Assembly (NCBI GenBank): GCA_030831265.1
Contig: JAURLM010000305.1
Span: forward strand, 1-5,087
Direction: 5' to 3'
From: Chloroflexota bacterium
GTDB lineage: Bacteria > Chloroflexota > Dehalococcoidia > Lucifugimonadales > Lucifugimonadaceae
DNA length: 5,087 nt
Shown here: positions 1 to 4,959 of the stretch, in pieces
Numbering within the stretch: position 1 is the first letter of the stretch
How the letters are laid out: each line of letters opens with the position of its first letter
Notes under the pieces: model-generated
Told to the model about the DNA's origin: nothing
What the model saw: only the letters and a program-made list of their open reading frames with translations
The model's database searches: none
Position numbers and translations under genes: made by a program

Positions 1-108
1 ATACACCAGTTTTGCGTCCATTGGGTAAGTGCACGTAACCACCATTGGCAGAACGTCAAATGCTCCACAGGCCTCTCAGTGGGAGCATGAAAATGTGTAA
101 TCAGGTGA

Positions 109-351
109 CAATGCTGGGACGTCAGCGTGCAGGACACGGTTCCGTTCTGCGTGTGGGTTGCCGCGCACCTCCCGAACGATTTCGAAGCCGCTATGTGGTT
201 GACCTCATCTGTCGGCGGCGATGTGGACACGACCTGCGCCATCGTCGGCGGCATCATCGCACCTGCATGTGGAGAGTTGCCTGTCGAATGGATCGCTCGA
301 CGCGAACCACTGCCTGATCTGCAACTGGGGCGATTTTCCGTGGAACCCTGA
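109..351 (+). pseudogene. ADP-ribosylglycohydrolase (DraG/ARH family), C-terminal remnant
   Basis: The last 74 codons (127-351) read like the C-terminus of the ADP-ribosylglycohydrolase family, enzymes that remove ADP-ribose from proteins or small molecules using two Mg ions. Visible hallmarks are a QDTVPF segment followed by a Trp/Ala-rich helix, then the GGDVDTT motif, whose two Asp and first Thr match the C-terminal metal ligands of the family, and a CAIVGGIIA helix. A PVEWIARREPLP tail ends at a normal stop. The rest of the enzyme (usually about 300 residues) is absent: this frame has stops at 88 and 106, and the other two frames are closed at 26-28 and 36-38. A possible upstream piece, MLG at 111-119, lies in another frame, which suggests a frameshift or small deletion near 120. 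Bases 1-108 show no recognisable gene. The family call is from motif recognition. A disrupted gene is my inference; sequencing error is the alternative. Confidence 0.7.
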
Positions 352-440
352 ACCAGCTTCCCACTTGCCATCTCGTTGCCTGTCTCGCTGACTGCATGCA
401 CAATGGCGGCTCTTACCGCTTCCCGAATTGCGTCACGCGT

Positions 441-446
441 GAGGAG
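441..446 (+). promoter_or_regulatory. Ribosome binding site deciding the TTG start of the phosphotriesterase-family gene
   Basis: GAGGAG lies 7 bases before a TTG codon at 454. It is the only good Shine-Dalgarno match near the 5' end of the gene. The ATG at 449 is out of frame, and the in-frame upstream starts (376 onward) have no comparable site. Confidence 0.75.
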
Positions 447-453
447 TCATGAC

Positions 454-1401
454 TTGGCCACCGTCAACACCGTCCTCGGCCCCATCGACACCGCTGATTT
501 TGGCTTCACGCTGATGCATGAGCACGTCCTCATCACTTCCGCCGGGCTGAAAAACGTCTACCCGGAATTCGTCCCGCGTGACCACGCCATCGCCGAAGGC
601 ACACGCCGACTCAAAGAGGTCAAAGCGGCAGGCGTGAGCACCATCGTTGACCTGACCACGATGGACCTCGGCCGCGATGTCACAGTCATCCGTGAGGCGG
701 CCGAACAGAGCGGCGTCAACATCATCTGCGCCACCGGCACGTGGCTGGACATCCAGCGCTCGTTCCAGAACGCTAACCCGGATGACATCGCCCGGCTGTA
801 CATCCGGGAGATTGAAGAGGGCATCGAGAACACCGGCATCCGCGCTGGCGTGATAAAGGTCGCCAACGACATCGGCGGCGTGACTCCGGGAGGCGAAATC
901 ATCCTGCGTGCCGCGGCGCGGGCGCAGAAGGCAACCGGTGTGCCGATCATCACGCACACGTGGTCGCCAGAGAAGGTTGGCGACCAGCAGATAGCGATCT
1001 TTGAGGACGAGGGAGTCGACCTCAACCGTGTCTGCGTCGGCCACTCCAACGACACCACGGACCTGGGCTACCTCACCGGGCTGTTCAAGAAGGGCGTGTG
1101 GGTCGGCATGGACAGGTTTCCGTCGTACCGACCCGAACTGCCGGACTGGCGAGAGCGAACCCGCATCCTGAAGACGCTCATGGACGCAGGTTGGACCGAG
1201 AAGCTGATGGTCTCGCACGACGACCCGATGACCATGCTCATCGCCCCGAAGGCGGTGTTCGACGAGCGTATCAAGCGCAACCCTGACCACATCTGCTTCA
1301 TCGCCCGAAAGATGCTGCCGTACCTGCGTGAACTCGGCGCAACCGAAGCTGACGTGCGGCAGATCACAGTCAGCAACCCGGCAAAGTTTTTTGGCGGATA
1401 G
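454..1401 (+). CDS. Phosphotriesterase-family metal-dependent hydrolase (PLL-like lactonase/esterase)
   Basis: A complete 315-residue member of the phosphotriesterase (PTE) family of the amidohydrolase superfamily: a TIM barrel with two metal ions that hydrolyses lactones, esters or organophosphates. All expected ligands are present: H22 and H24 in MHEH, K135 (the carboxylated bridging lysine) in GVIKVAND, H168 in IITHTW, H197 in VGHSND and D256 in VSHDD. R221 in GMDRF fits the conserved Arg of PTE-like lactonases. Length and ligand spacing match the archaeal lactonase SsoPox (314 residues; H22, H24 and D256, from memory), which strongly supports the TTG start over an upstream start giving 341 residues. 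There is no signal peptide, so it is probably cytoplasmic. W97 stands where PLLs often have Tyr, and D257-P258 replaces the usual Tyr-Cys after the SHD motif, so the substrate may differ from acyl-homoserine lactones. It stands alone; the preceding gene is a remnant and the next is convergent. The family is secure, the substrate unknown. Confidence 0.93.
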   Translation: MATVNTVLGPIDTADFGFTLMHEHVLITSAGLKNVYPEFVPRDHAIAEGTRRLKEVKAAGVSTIVDLTTMDLGRDVTVIREAAEQSGVNIICATGTWLDIQRSFQNANPDDIARLYIREIEEGIENTGIRAGVIKVANDIGGVTPGGEIILRAAARAQKATGVPIITHTWSPEKVGDQQIAIFEDEGVDLNRVCVGHSNDTTDLGYLTGLFKKGVWVGMDRFPSYRPELPDWRERTRILKTLMDAGWTEKLMVSHDDPMTMLIAPKAVFDERIKRNPDHICFIARKMLPYLRELGATEADVRQITVSNPAKFFGG

Positions 1402-1481
1402 TGAGTTACGTCGACGCTGGCACCAGCCTGGGCGCGGCAAACAGCGCCCCTATATAGAAGTACGTGACGCCCGCTACGTAG

Positions 1482-1506
1482 CCTGCCCTGAGCGAAGCCG
1501 AATGGG
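1482..1506. repeat. REP-like intergenic sequence (CCCTGAGCGAAGCCGAA core)
   Basis: This lies in the 178-bp gap between two convergent genes. The core CCCTGAGCGAAGCCGAA with flanking CCTG and TGGG resembles a short sequence I recognise as dispersed in the intergenic regions of many environmental bacterial genomes (the CCCTGAGCGAAGTCGAAGGG type). CCC and GGG at the ends could close a weak imperfect hairpin. Only one copy is in the window, so repetitiveness is from recall. The rest of the gap (1402-1579) shows no gene and no U-tract terminator. Confidence 0.45.
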
Positions 1507-1579
1507 ACACCGCGCTAGGAAAATTCATCAGCCCGGACAGGTCAAAACATCTCAAACCAGGCGAGTGATAGCCCCCCAC

Positions 1580-3088
1580 CTACTCCACGGTGAACTCGTT
1601 GGCCAGGCCTGCGTCCTGCAAATACGCACTGTAGATCTGCGCCCCTAGACTCTGAACAAGGTCACGGTCCACGTATTTCCGCATGTTGCCCACGTTGTCG
1701 AAAACCTGGATCTCTTTCACTTCCCATGTGCCGGTCGGTGAATACTGCGGGATGTTGAACTGGATTTCGTACGTGCCGACCAGCTCGTCACCGGAAACCA
1801 GGGTCGCATTACCAGTGCCGTTAATCGCCCCGGACGCCGAACGGATGAAGATATTCAGATACTTCACGCCGGAAAGATCATCATTCGTGTTCAGCGTGAA
1901 CGTGACCACCTGCGGGCCGGAGCTTGCAGGGACAATCGACGGGCTGATCGCCATTGCTGTGACCACTGGCGGCGTGACATCACCGCCCGGAGTACCAACC
2001 GGAGTGGGTGTGACACTCGGAGCTGGCGTTGGGGTCACAGCAGGGGACGCCGCACCGTACTGGCGCACAAGATAGCCGGTGAAGAACGCGTTGCGGTTCT
2101 CCGCCTGCGCCCGATAACCCGCCGTCGTCGTGACCATCACCTCGTCGCCTACTTCCAGTTCGACGAGAACCGAGCCGAGGGTTCCGAGCCGGTGGTGGTC
2201 GACGCCATTCACGACGAGTGAAGGAACTGACGTTGGCGTGCCCCATGTGAACTCGTAGAGTCCCGGTTGGGGTGCAGTGAAAATACCGGTCGTGGAGTCG
2301 TAACTGTCCCCGCGGTCGAAACCCACGATATCGAAGATGGCGGTGCCGTTGTTGCCGTCGGCCGAAGCCCACGCATTGAACGCCACCACATCATCCGGCA
2401 CAGTGAAATTCTTCTCAGCATTGGAAGGAAATGGCGAGCCAGCACCCGTTGGTGTCACAGTCGGCACAGTGTCGCCAGAGCCATCGCCGTTCGTGTACTC
2501 GATGACCAGGCGCGTGCCCTGTCCGGACTCCATGCTGCCCCACTGGTGATACTGGCCGGGAGGCGTGCTGTCTGCGGGAGCCTCAATGAGCACCACGCTT
2601 TCCAGCGAACCGTAGTTGTCCACCAGTTCCTGGACACCGTCAACGAGAGAAGGCGAGCGAATCACCGCCCCGGGAGTCACTTGTGTCCATATCCACGGAG
2701 CCTGGGCTACCGTGCGGTTGTCCCAGCGGTCCAGCGGAGTCGATTCCTCGGAGAACGGCTCTGCATCCTTCACGTTCTCGAATACGAAACTAGACTCGAA
2801 GAGGAAGCCCCATTCCTGCTGGACAAGTTCGACGTATGCGGCGGTGATGATGGCGTCTGCAGGAATATCCAGCCCTGTGAAGCGCCATCCACCGTAAACC
2901 TTGTCATCACCGCTCTTGCCTACCATCACGCGCGTATCGCTGTCGGAATACCCGGGCCACCCGCCACCCTCACCGGCGTAGGCGTCCTGCGTGGTGGTAA
3001 CGGTCGCGGCTTTGGTGCCGTTCGTGACGGATAAAGTCACGGCAACGGCTATTGCGACGATGATGCCTGCGTACCCGAACTTTCGCAT
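1580..3088 (-). CDS. Secreted three-domain beta-protein with a C1q-like module
   Basis: A 502-residue exported protein with no cysteine. Residues 1-27 form a Sec signal peptide: MRKFG, a hydrophobic core around 8-20, and a likely cut after TKA. Residues 28-200 look like a DNRLRE/carbohydrate-binding-type jelly roll (QDAYAGEG, WRFTGLDIPADAIITAAYVEL, a GTRLVIEYT end). After a short Thr/Pro linker, residues about 232-345 match the C1q/TNF-like pattern: VVAFNAWAS, IFDIVGFDRGDSYDSTTGIFTAP, GLYEFTW, LEVGDEVMV and FFTGYLV. A PTPAPSVTPTP linker (349-374) leads to a C-terminal Ig-like beta domain (375-502) with DDLSGV, YSPTGTWEV and DNVGN motifs. No LPXTG, transmembrane anchor or catalytic motif is visible, so a surface or extracellular binding/adhesion role is inferred. 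The start at 3088 is preferred over 3115, which adds nine residues, because it has a GGAG site seven bases away and begins directly with the signal peptide. Confidence 0.85.
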   Translation of the reverse strand: MRKFGYAGIIVAIAVAVTLSVTNGTKAATVTTTQDAYAGEGGGWPGYSDSDTRVMVGKSGDDKVYGGWRFTGLDIPADAIITAAYVELVQQEWGFLFESSFVFENVKDAEPFSEESTPLDRWDNRTVAQAPWIWTQVTPGAVIRSPSLVDGVQELVDNYGSLESVVLIEAPADSTPPGQYHQWGSMESGQGTRLVIEYTNGDGSGDTVPTVTPTGAGSPFPSNAEKNFTVPDDVVAFNAWASADGNNGTAIFDIVGFDRGDSYDSTTGIFTAPQPGLYEFTWGTPTSVPSLVVNGVDHHRLGTLGSVLVELEVGDEVMVTTTAGYRAQAENRNAFFTGYLVRQYGAASPAVTPTPAPSVTPTPVGTPGGDVTPPVVTAMAISPSIVPASSGPQVVTFTLNTNDDLSGVKYLNIFIRSASGAINGTGNATLVSGDELVGTYEIQFNIPQYSPTGTWEVKEIQVFDNVGNMRKYVDRDLVQSLGAQIYSAYLQDAGLANEFTVE

Positions 3089-3095
3089 GTAGATT

Positions 3096-3099
3096 CTCC
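3096..3099 (-). promoter_or_regulatory. Ribosome binding site for the C1q-like secreted protein
   Basis: On the minus strand TCTGGAGA precedes the ATG at 3088-3086, with GGAG seven bases before it. This selects the internal Met over the upstream ATG at 3115. Confidence 0.7.
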
Positions 3100-3118
3100 A
3101 GAGAGATTCCAACATACG

Positions 3119-3139
3119 TGCCCCGCACCAACGGGGGCA
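3119..3139. other. GC-rich hairpin in the leader of the secreted-protein gene
   Basis: CCCCG (3121-3125) and CGGGG (3132-3136) pair around a 6-base loop and can extend by TG/CA with one bulged G. It lies about 30-50 bases upstream of the minus-strand start codon and is probably in the 5' untranslated leader. There is no T-tract on either side, so it is not a terminator. It may be an mRNA-stabilising or regulatory hairpin. Confidence 0.35.
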
Positions 3140-3140
3140 G

Positions 3141-3153
3141 ATACCAGTGGTAT
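3141..3153. promoter_or_regulatory. Perfect 13-bp dyad, candidate operator
   Basis: ATACCA-G-TGGTAT is a perfect inverted repeat with a one-base centre, about 53 bp upstream of the minus-strand start at 3088. It overlaps a weak -10-like region on that strand (TAATAC, 3155-3150, with CTGACC at 3179-3174). Position and symmetry suit a repressor or activator site in the divergent region. No regulator gene is nearby to assign it to. Confidence 0.35.
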
Positions 3154-3209
3154 TACAGCCAACGAACCAACAGGGTCAGAGTTGGGGGTGGGGGTTATTC
3201 TGAACCTAT

Positions 3210-3253
3210 GGACTCAACCCGAAGCAGATTGCTTCGGCCGAGTCCTTTTTTTT
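3210..3253 (+). terminator. Intrinsic terminator or attenuator hairpin ahead of the zinc-ribbon gene
   Basis: Outer arms GGACTC (3210-3215) and GAGTCC (3240-3245) enclose an 8-bp inner stem CCGAAGCA/TGCTTCGG (3219-3226 with 3230-3237) with a GAT loop, and are followed at once by eight Ts (3246-3253). This is a textbook Rho-independent structure on the plus strand. No plus-strand gene lies upstream (that side is the 5' end of a minus-strand gene), and the next gene starts 21 bases later. It is therefore best read as a leader attenuator or the end of a short non-coding transcript. A TATTCT (3196-3201) would place a start near 3208, right at the hairpin, but no convincing -35 accompanies it. Confidence 0.75.
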
Positions 3254-3274
3254 GGGCCCAGAAAGGAAGCTCAC

Positions 3275-3424
3275 ATGGAACAAATTGGCTGTAGCGAGTG
3301 CGGTCTAGGAATCTTGACGGGTAGCACATCGTCGGAAAGCAGGTTCGACGTACTGTGCAGCGTTTGTGGTCCTCGACCGAGTGTGCCGTTTGTCAATAAC
3401 GGCATGCTCGATATAGATTCCTAG
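3275..3424 (+). CDS. Small zinc-ribbon-type protein, 49 residues
   Basis: A 49-residue protein with two CxxC knuckles, C6-x2-C9 and C28-x2-C31, followed by GPRP and an acidic tail ending in LDIDS. Four such cysteines 18 residues apart are typical of a structural zinc ribbon that can bind nucleic acid or protein. I do not recognise the family. The ATG at 3275 is chosen because AAGGAAG (3263-3269) lies five bases before it. The longer reading from 3182 would translate through the terminator hairpin and has no good ribosome site. It is preceded by the attenuator-like hairpin and transcribed away from the secreted-protein gene. A weak 6-bp hairpin (ACAACG/CGTTGT, 3431-3449) follows, without a T-tract. 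That it is a real gene rests on the ribosome site and the paired CxxC motifs. Confidence 0.6.
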   Translation: MEQIGCSECGLGILTGSTSSESRFDVLCSVCGPRPSVPFVNNGMLDIDS

Positions 3425-3549
3425 ATTTGAACAACGTCGACCTCGTTGTGGAAATAGGCGAGCAGATGATGATGCAGTGGTCGCCTAGTCGTGCGAACAC
3501 GTCTCCAACAGCCGCTGACCCTCTGCTCCCATCACCCGCAATTCTTGTC

Positions 3550-3571
3550 ATCCCGACCGCAGCGGAGGGAT
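3550..3571. repeat. REP-like palindrome (ATCCCGACCGC...GCGGAGGGAT)
   Basis: ATCCC-GA-CCGC (3550-3560) pairs with GCGG-A-GGGAT (3562-3571) around a single A, giving an imperfect palindrome with a GA/A internal loop. It is preceded by TTGTC and followed by CTCAC. It strongly resembles the GTCATCCCGACCGCAGCGG type of short dispersed intergenic element I recognise from many environmental genomes. One copy only is in the window; a matching inverted right end (GGGATGACA) is not seen, so it looks like a single unit or half-element. Confidence 0.55.
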
Positions 3572-3615
3572 CTCACCTCCTACCTGCAGCGCTCCGTTGC
3601 GGTTGAACGAATTGA

Positions 3616-3635
3616 CAGGTTCTCGAGACAACCTG
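3616..3635. promoter_or_regulatory. Operator-like dyad upstream of the dehydrogenase
   Basis: CAGGTT (3616-3621) and AACCTG (3630-3635) form an inverted repeat with an 8-base spacer, and a further ACCTGT follows directly (3636-3641). TTGACA (3612-3617) overlaps the left arm, and the palindrome TGGTACCA follows at 3644-3651. The site is about 120 bp before the dehydrogenase start, a plausible place for control, but no -10 box or regulator supports it. Confidence 0.25.
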
Positions 3636-3753
3636 ACCTGTTCTGGTACCAACCAATGAAGTACAGCCGTTAATCGTCGTGCTTGCACGCAATATCCGGT
3701 ATTCTCTTGGCCGCCGCGGAATATTGCGATCCCTCGAAAGGTCAGTTCAACCT

Positions 3754-4731
3754 ATGGCTAAGTTCAAAACGATCTTCCTTTACCAGGACCCGTGGGAGGC
3801 CGACAGGTTCCGGGACGGAGTGGGCAGCGACATGGAAGTCGTCGGGTTCCCGCAGGACACAGACCCCGCGACCGTGGGCTCAAAGAACTACGACGCCGTG
3901 ATGGTCGTCGGGGGAGCGGGCATCCGGACTGAGGAGACTGCCCGGCTGTTCCCTCGCCTGAAGCTGATCCAGACCCTGAGCGCAGGTACGGACACCATTC
4001 CGAAGGTCGCAATGTCCGAAATGGGCATACGCGTTGCCAACAACAGGGGAGGAAATGCCGTAGCCGTAGCCGAAGTAACGGCAGCGATGATGGTCTCCAC
4101 GTATCGGCAGCTTATGGCTCAGTGGGACCAGTTGAATAACCGTGGCACGTACTCACAGGGTTTCAACGACAACTGGGGCCGATTCCACGAGTTGACCGGC
4201 AAGCGGGTTGGCATCGTTGGACTGGGACAGATCGGGTCCCGCGTCGCCAAGCGGCTTAGCGGCTGGGAGTGCGAGATCGTCTACTCGGACATCACGCAGT
4301 ATTCGGAGTCATATGAGGTGGCTGCGGGCGCAAAGCGAGTGGATTTCGAGGAGCTGCTGGAAACCTCGGACGTCATATCCCTTCACGTCCCGTTGGACCG
4401 CACCACAACGAAACTCCTGTCGGACCGAGAATTTGCCCGAATGAAGCCCAGCACAATCGTCATCAACGCCTGCAGGGGACCGGTGATTGATGAGGCTGCA
4501 TTGATTCGTGCACTGGACGCTGGCCTTATTGCGGGTGCAGGACTGGACGTGACGGAGATAGAGCCGATTGAGAAGGCCAACGCATTGATCGGGCGTAACA
4601 ACGTCGTGCTGCTGCCTCACCACGCCGGCATGAGCGTCGAGGCACGGCAGAAGAGCGTTGACAATGCTGTAGAGAACGCCCGGTTGCTGATGGCCGGCAA
4701 GGACCCACTGGGAATCGTGCTGCCTGTTTAG
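3754..4731 (+). CDS. D-isomer-specific 2-hydroxyacid dehydrogenase
   Basis: A complete 325-residue NAD(P)-dependent oxidoreductase that interconverts 2-oxoacids and D-2-hydroxyacids in the cytoplasm. The flanking substrate-binding domain contains LSAGTD at 75-80. The Rossmann domain starts near 150 with GLGQIG (G156, G158, G161), followed by D179 at the end of the second strand, which favours NAD over NADP. The catalytic set is complete: R241 in NACRGPVID, E270 in LDVTEIEP (29 residues after Arg, as in the family) and H289 in LPHHAG. The family is broad (glyoxylate, hydroxypyruvate, phosphoglycerate, lactate), and the substrate cannot be fixed; the C-terminal ACT domain of some SerA proteins is absent. 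ATG 3754 is chosen because the fold starts at once (KFKTIFLY) and GAAAGG lies 12 bases upstream, somewhat far. A GTG at 3679 would add 25 Arg-rich, non-family residues. It ends 74 bp before a bidirectional terminator. Confidence 0.93.
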   Translation: MAKFKTIFLYQDPWEADRFRDGVGSDMEVVGFPQDTDPATVGSKNYDAVMVVGGAGIRTEETARLFPRLKLIQTLSAGTDTIPKVAMSEMGIRVANNRGGNAVAVAEVTAAMMVSTYRQLMAQWDQLNNRGTYSQGFNDNWGRFHELTGKRVGIVGLGQIGSRVAKRLSGWECEIVYSDITQYSESYEVAAGAKRVDFEELLETSDVISLHVPLDRTTTKLLSDREFARMKPSTIVINACRGPVIDEAALIRALDAGLIAGAGLDVTEIEPIEKANALIGRNNVVLLPHHAGMSVEARQKSVDNAVENARLLMAGKDPLGIVLPV

Positions 4732-4805
4732 GCGGCAGGTGGTTCTGGCAAGCATGGCTAGAACTCACGGCGAACGCCATTTCTATTCCGACGAGACAGA
4801 AAAAC

Positions 4806-4837
4806 AAGAAAGCCCTGCATCTTTGCAGGGCTTTCTT
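4806..4837. terminator. Bidirectional intrinsic terminator between dehydrogenase and tRNA-Gly
   Basis: A perfect 14-bp stem, AAGAAAGCCCTGCA (4806-4819) with TGCAGGGCTTTCTT (4824-4837), encloses a TCTT loop. The plus strand continues with T-rich sequence (TTTCTTTGTT), and the minus strand leaves as TTTCTTGTTTTT. It can stop both the plus-strand dehydrogenase message and the minus-strand tRNA transcript. Confidence 0.9.
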
Positions 4838-4845
4838 TGTTCATA

Positions 4846-4921
4846 TGGAGCGGAAGACGAGATTCGAACTCGCGACCTTCTCCTTGGCAAGGAGATGCTC
4901 TACCAGCTGAGCCACTTCCGC
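4846..4921 (-). tRNA. tRNA-Gly (anticodon GCC), CCA encoded
   Basis: The minus strand folds as a full cloverleaf. The acceptor stem is GCGGAAG/CTTCCGC, the D stem GCTC/GAGC, the anticodon stem TCTCC/GGAGA with loop TTGCCAA (anticodon GCC, plus-strand 4886-4888), and the T stem GCGAG/CTCGT with loop TTCGAAT. The discriminator base is U, as in bacterial tRNA-Gly, and CCA is encoded at 4848-4846, giving 76 nucleotides. Glycine GGC/GGU codons are read. A sigma70-like promoter lies just upstream and the bidirectional hairpin just downstream, so it appears to be a single-tRNA transcription unit. Confidence 0.97.
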
Positions 4922-4931
4922 GTAAGTATCC

Positions 4932-4959
4932 ATTATGCGGAGAATACAGCTTCGGTCAA
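4932..4959 (-). promoter_or_regulatory. Sigma70-type promoter of tRNA-Gly
   Basis: On the minus strand TTGACC (4959-4954) and CATAAT (4937-4932) are separated by 16 bp; each matches the consensus at five of six positions. Transcription would start near 4925, a few bases before the mature tRNA 5' end at 4921. Beyond it, 4960-5087 shows no gene I can support. Confidence 0.7.

Larger units (their letters stand above)
3425..3753. other. 329-bp intergenic region without a convincing gene
   Basis: No reading frame here has both a ribosome site and protein-like composition. A 60-codon frame at 3491-3673 runs through the REP-like palindrome and looks spurious. Contents seen are a weak hairpin at 3431-3449, the REP-like element at 3550-3571, dyads at 3616-3651, and GAAAGG (3736-3741) serving the dehydrogenase. 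TTGACA at 3612-3617 is a perfect -35 hexamer but has no matching -10 at 16-18 bp. Confidence 0.6.

Noticed and set aside
45..317. 90-codon Arg/His/Cys-rich frame overlapping the glycohydrolase remnant
   Set aside because: It is out of frame with the recognisable GGDVDTT motif, and its Arg-rich composition is typical of a shifted reading of GC-rich coding DNA.
1416..1427. GCTGGCACCAGC hairpin just after the phosphotriesterase-family gene
   Set aside because: The stem is only 4-5 bp with a tiny loop and no T-tract, so it is too weak to call a terminator.
433..1440. Long 335-codon open frame on the minus strand opposite the phosphotriesterase-family gene
   Set aside because: It lies antisense to a gene with a complete catalytic motif set, and its Arg/Asp/Val-rich translation has no domain pattern. 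It is a typical GC-driven shadow frame.
3491..3673. 60-codon plus-strand frame in the intergenic region
   Set aside because: It has no ribosome site, runs through the REP-like palindrome and operator-like dyads, and has no recognisable protein pattern.
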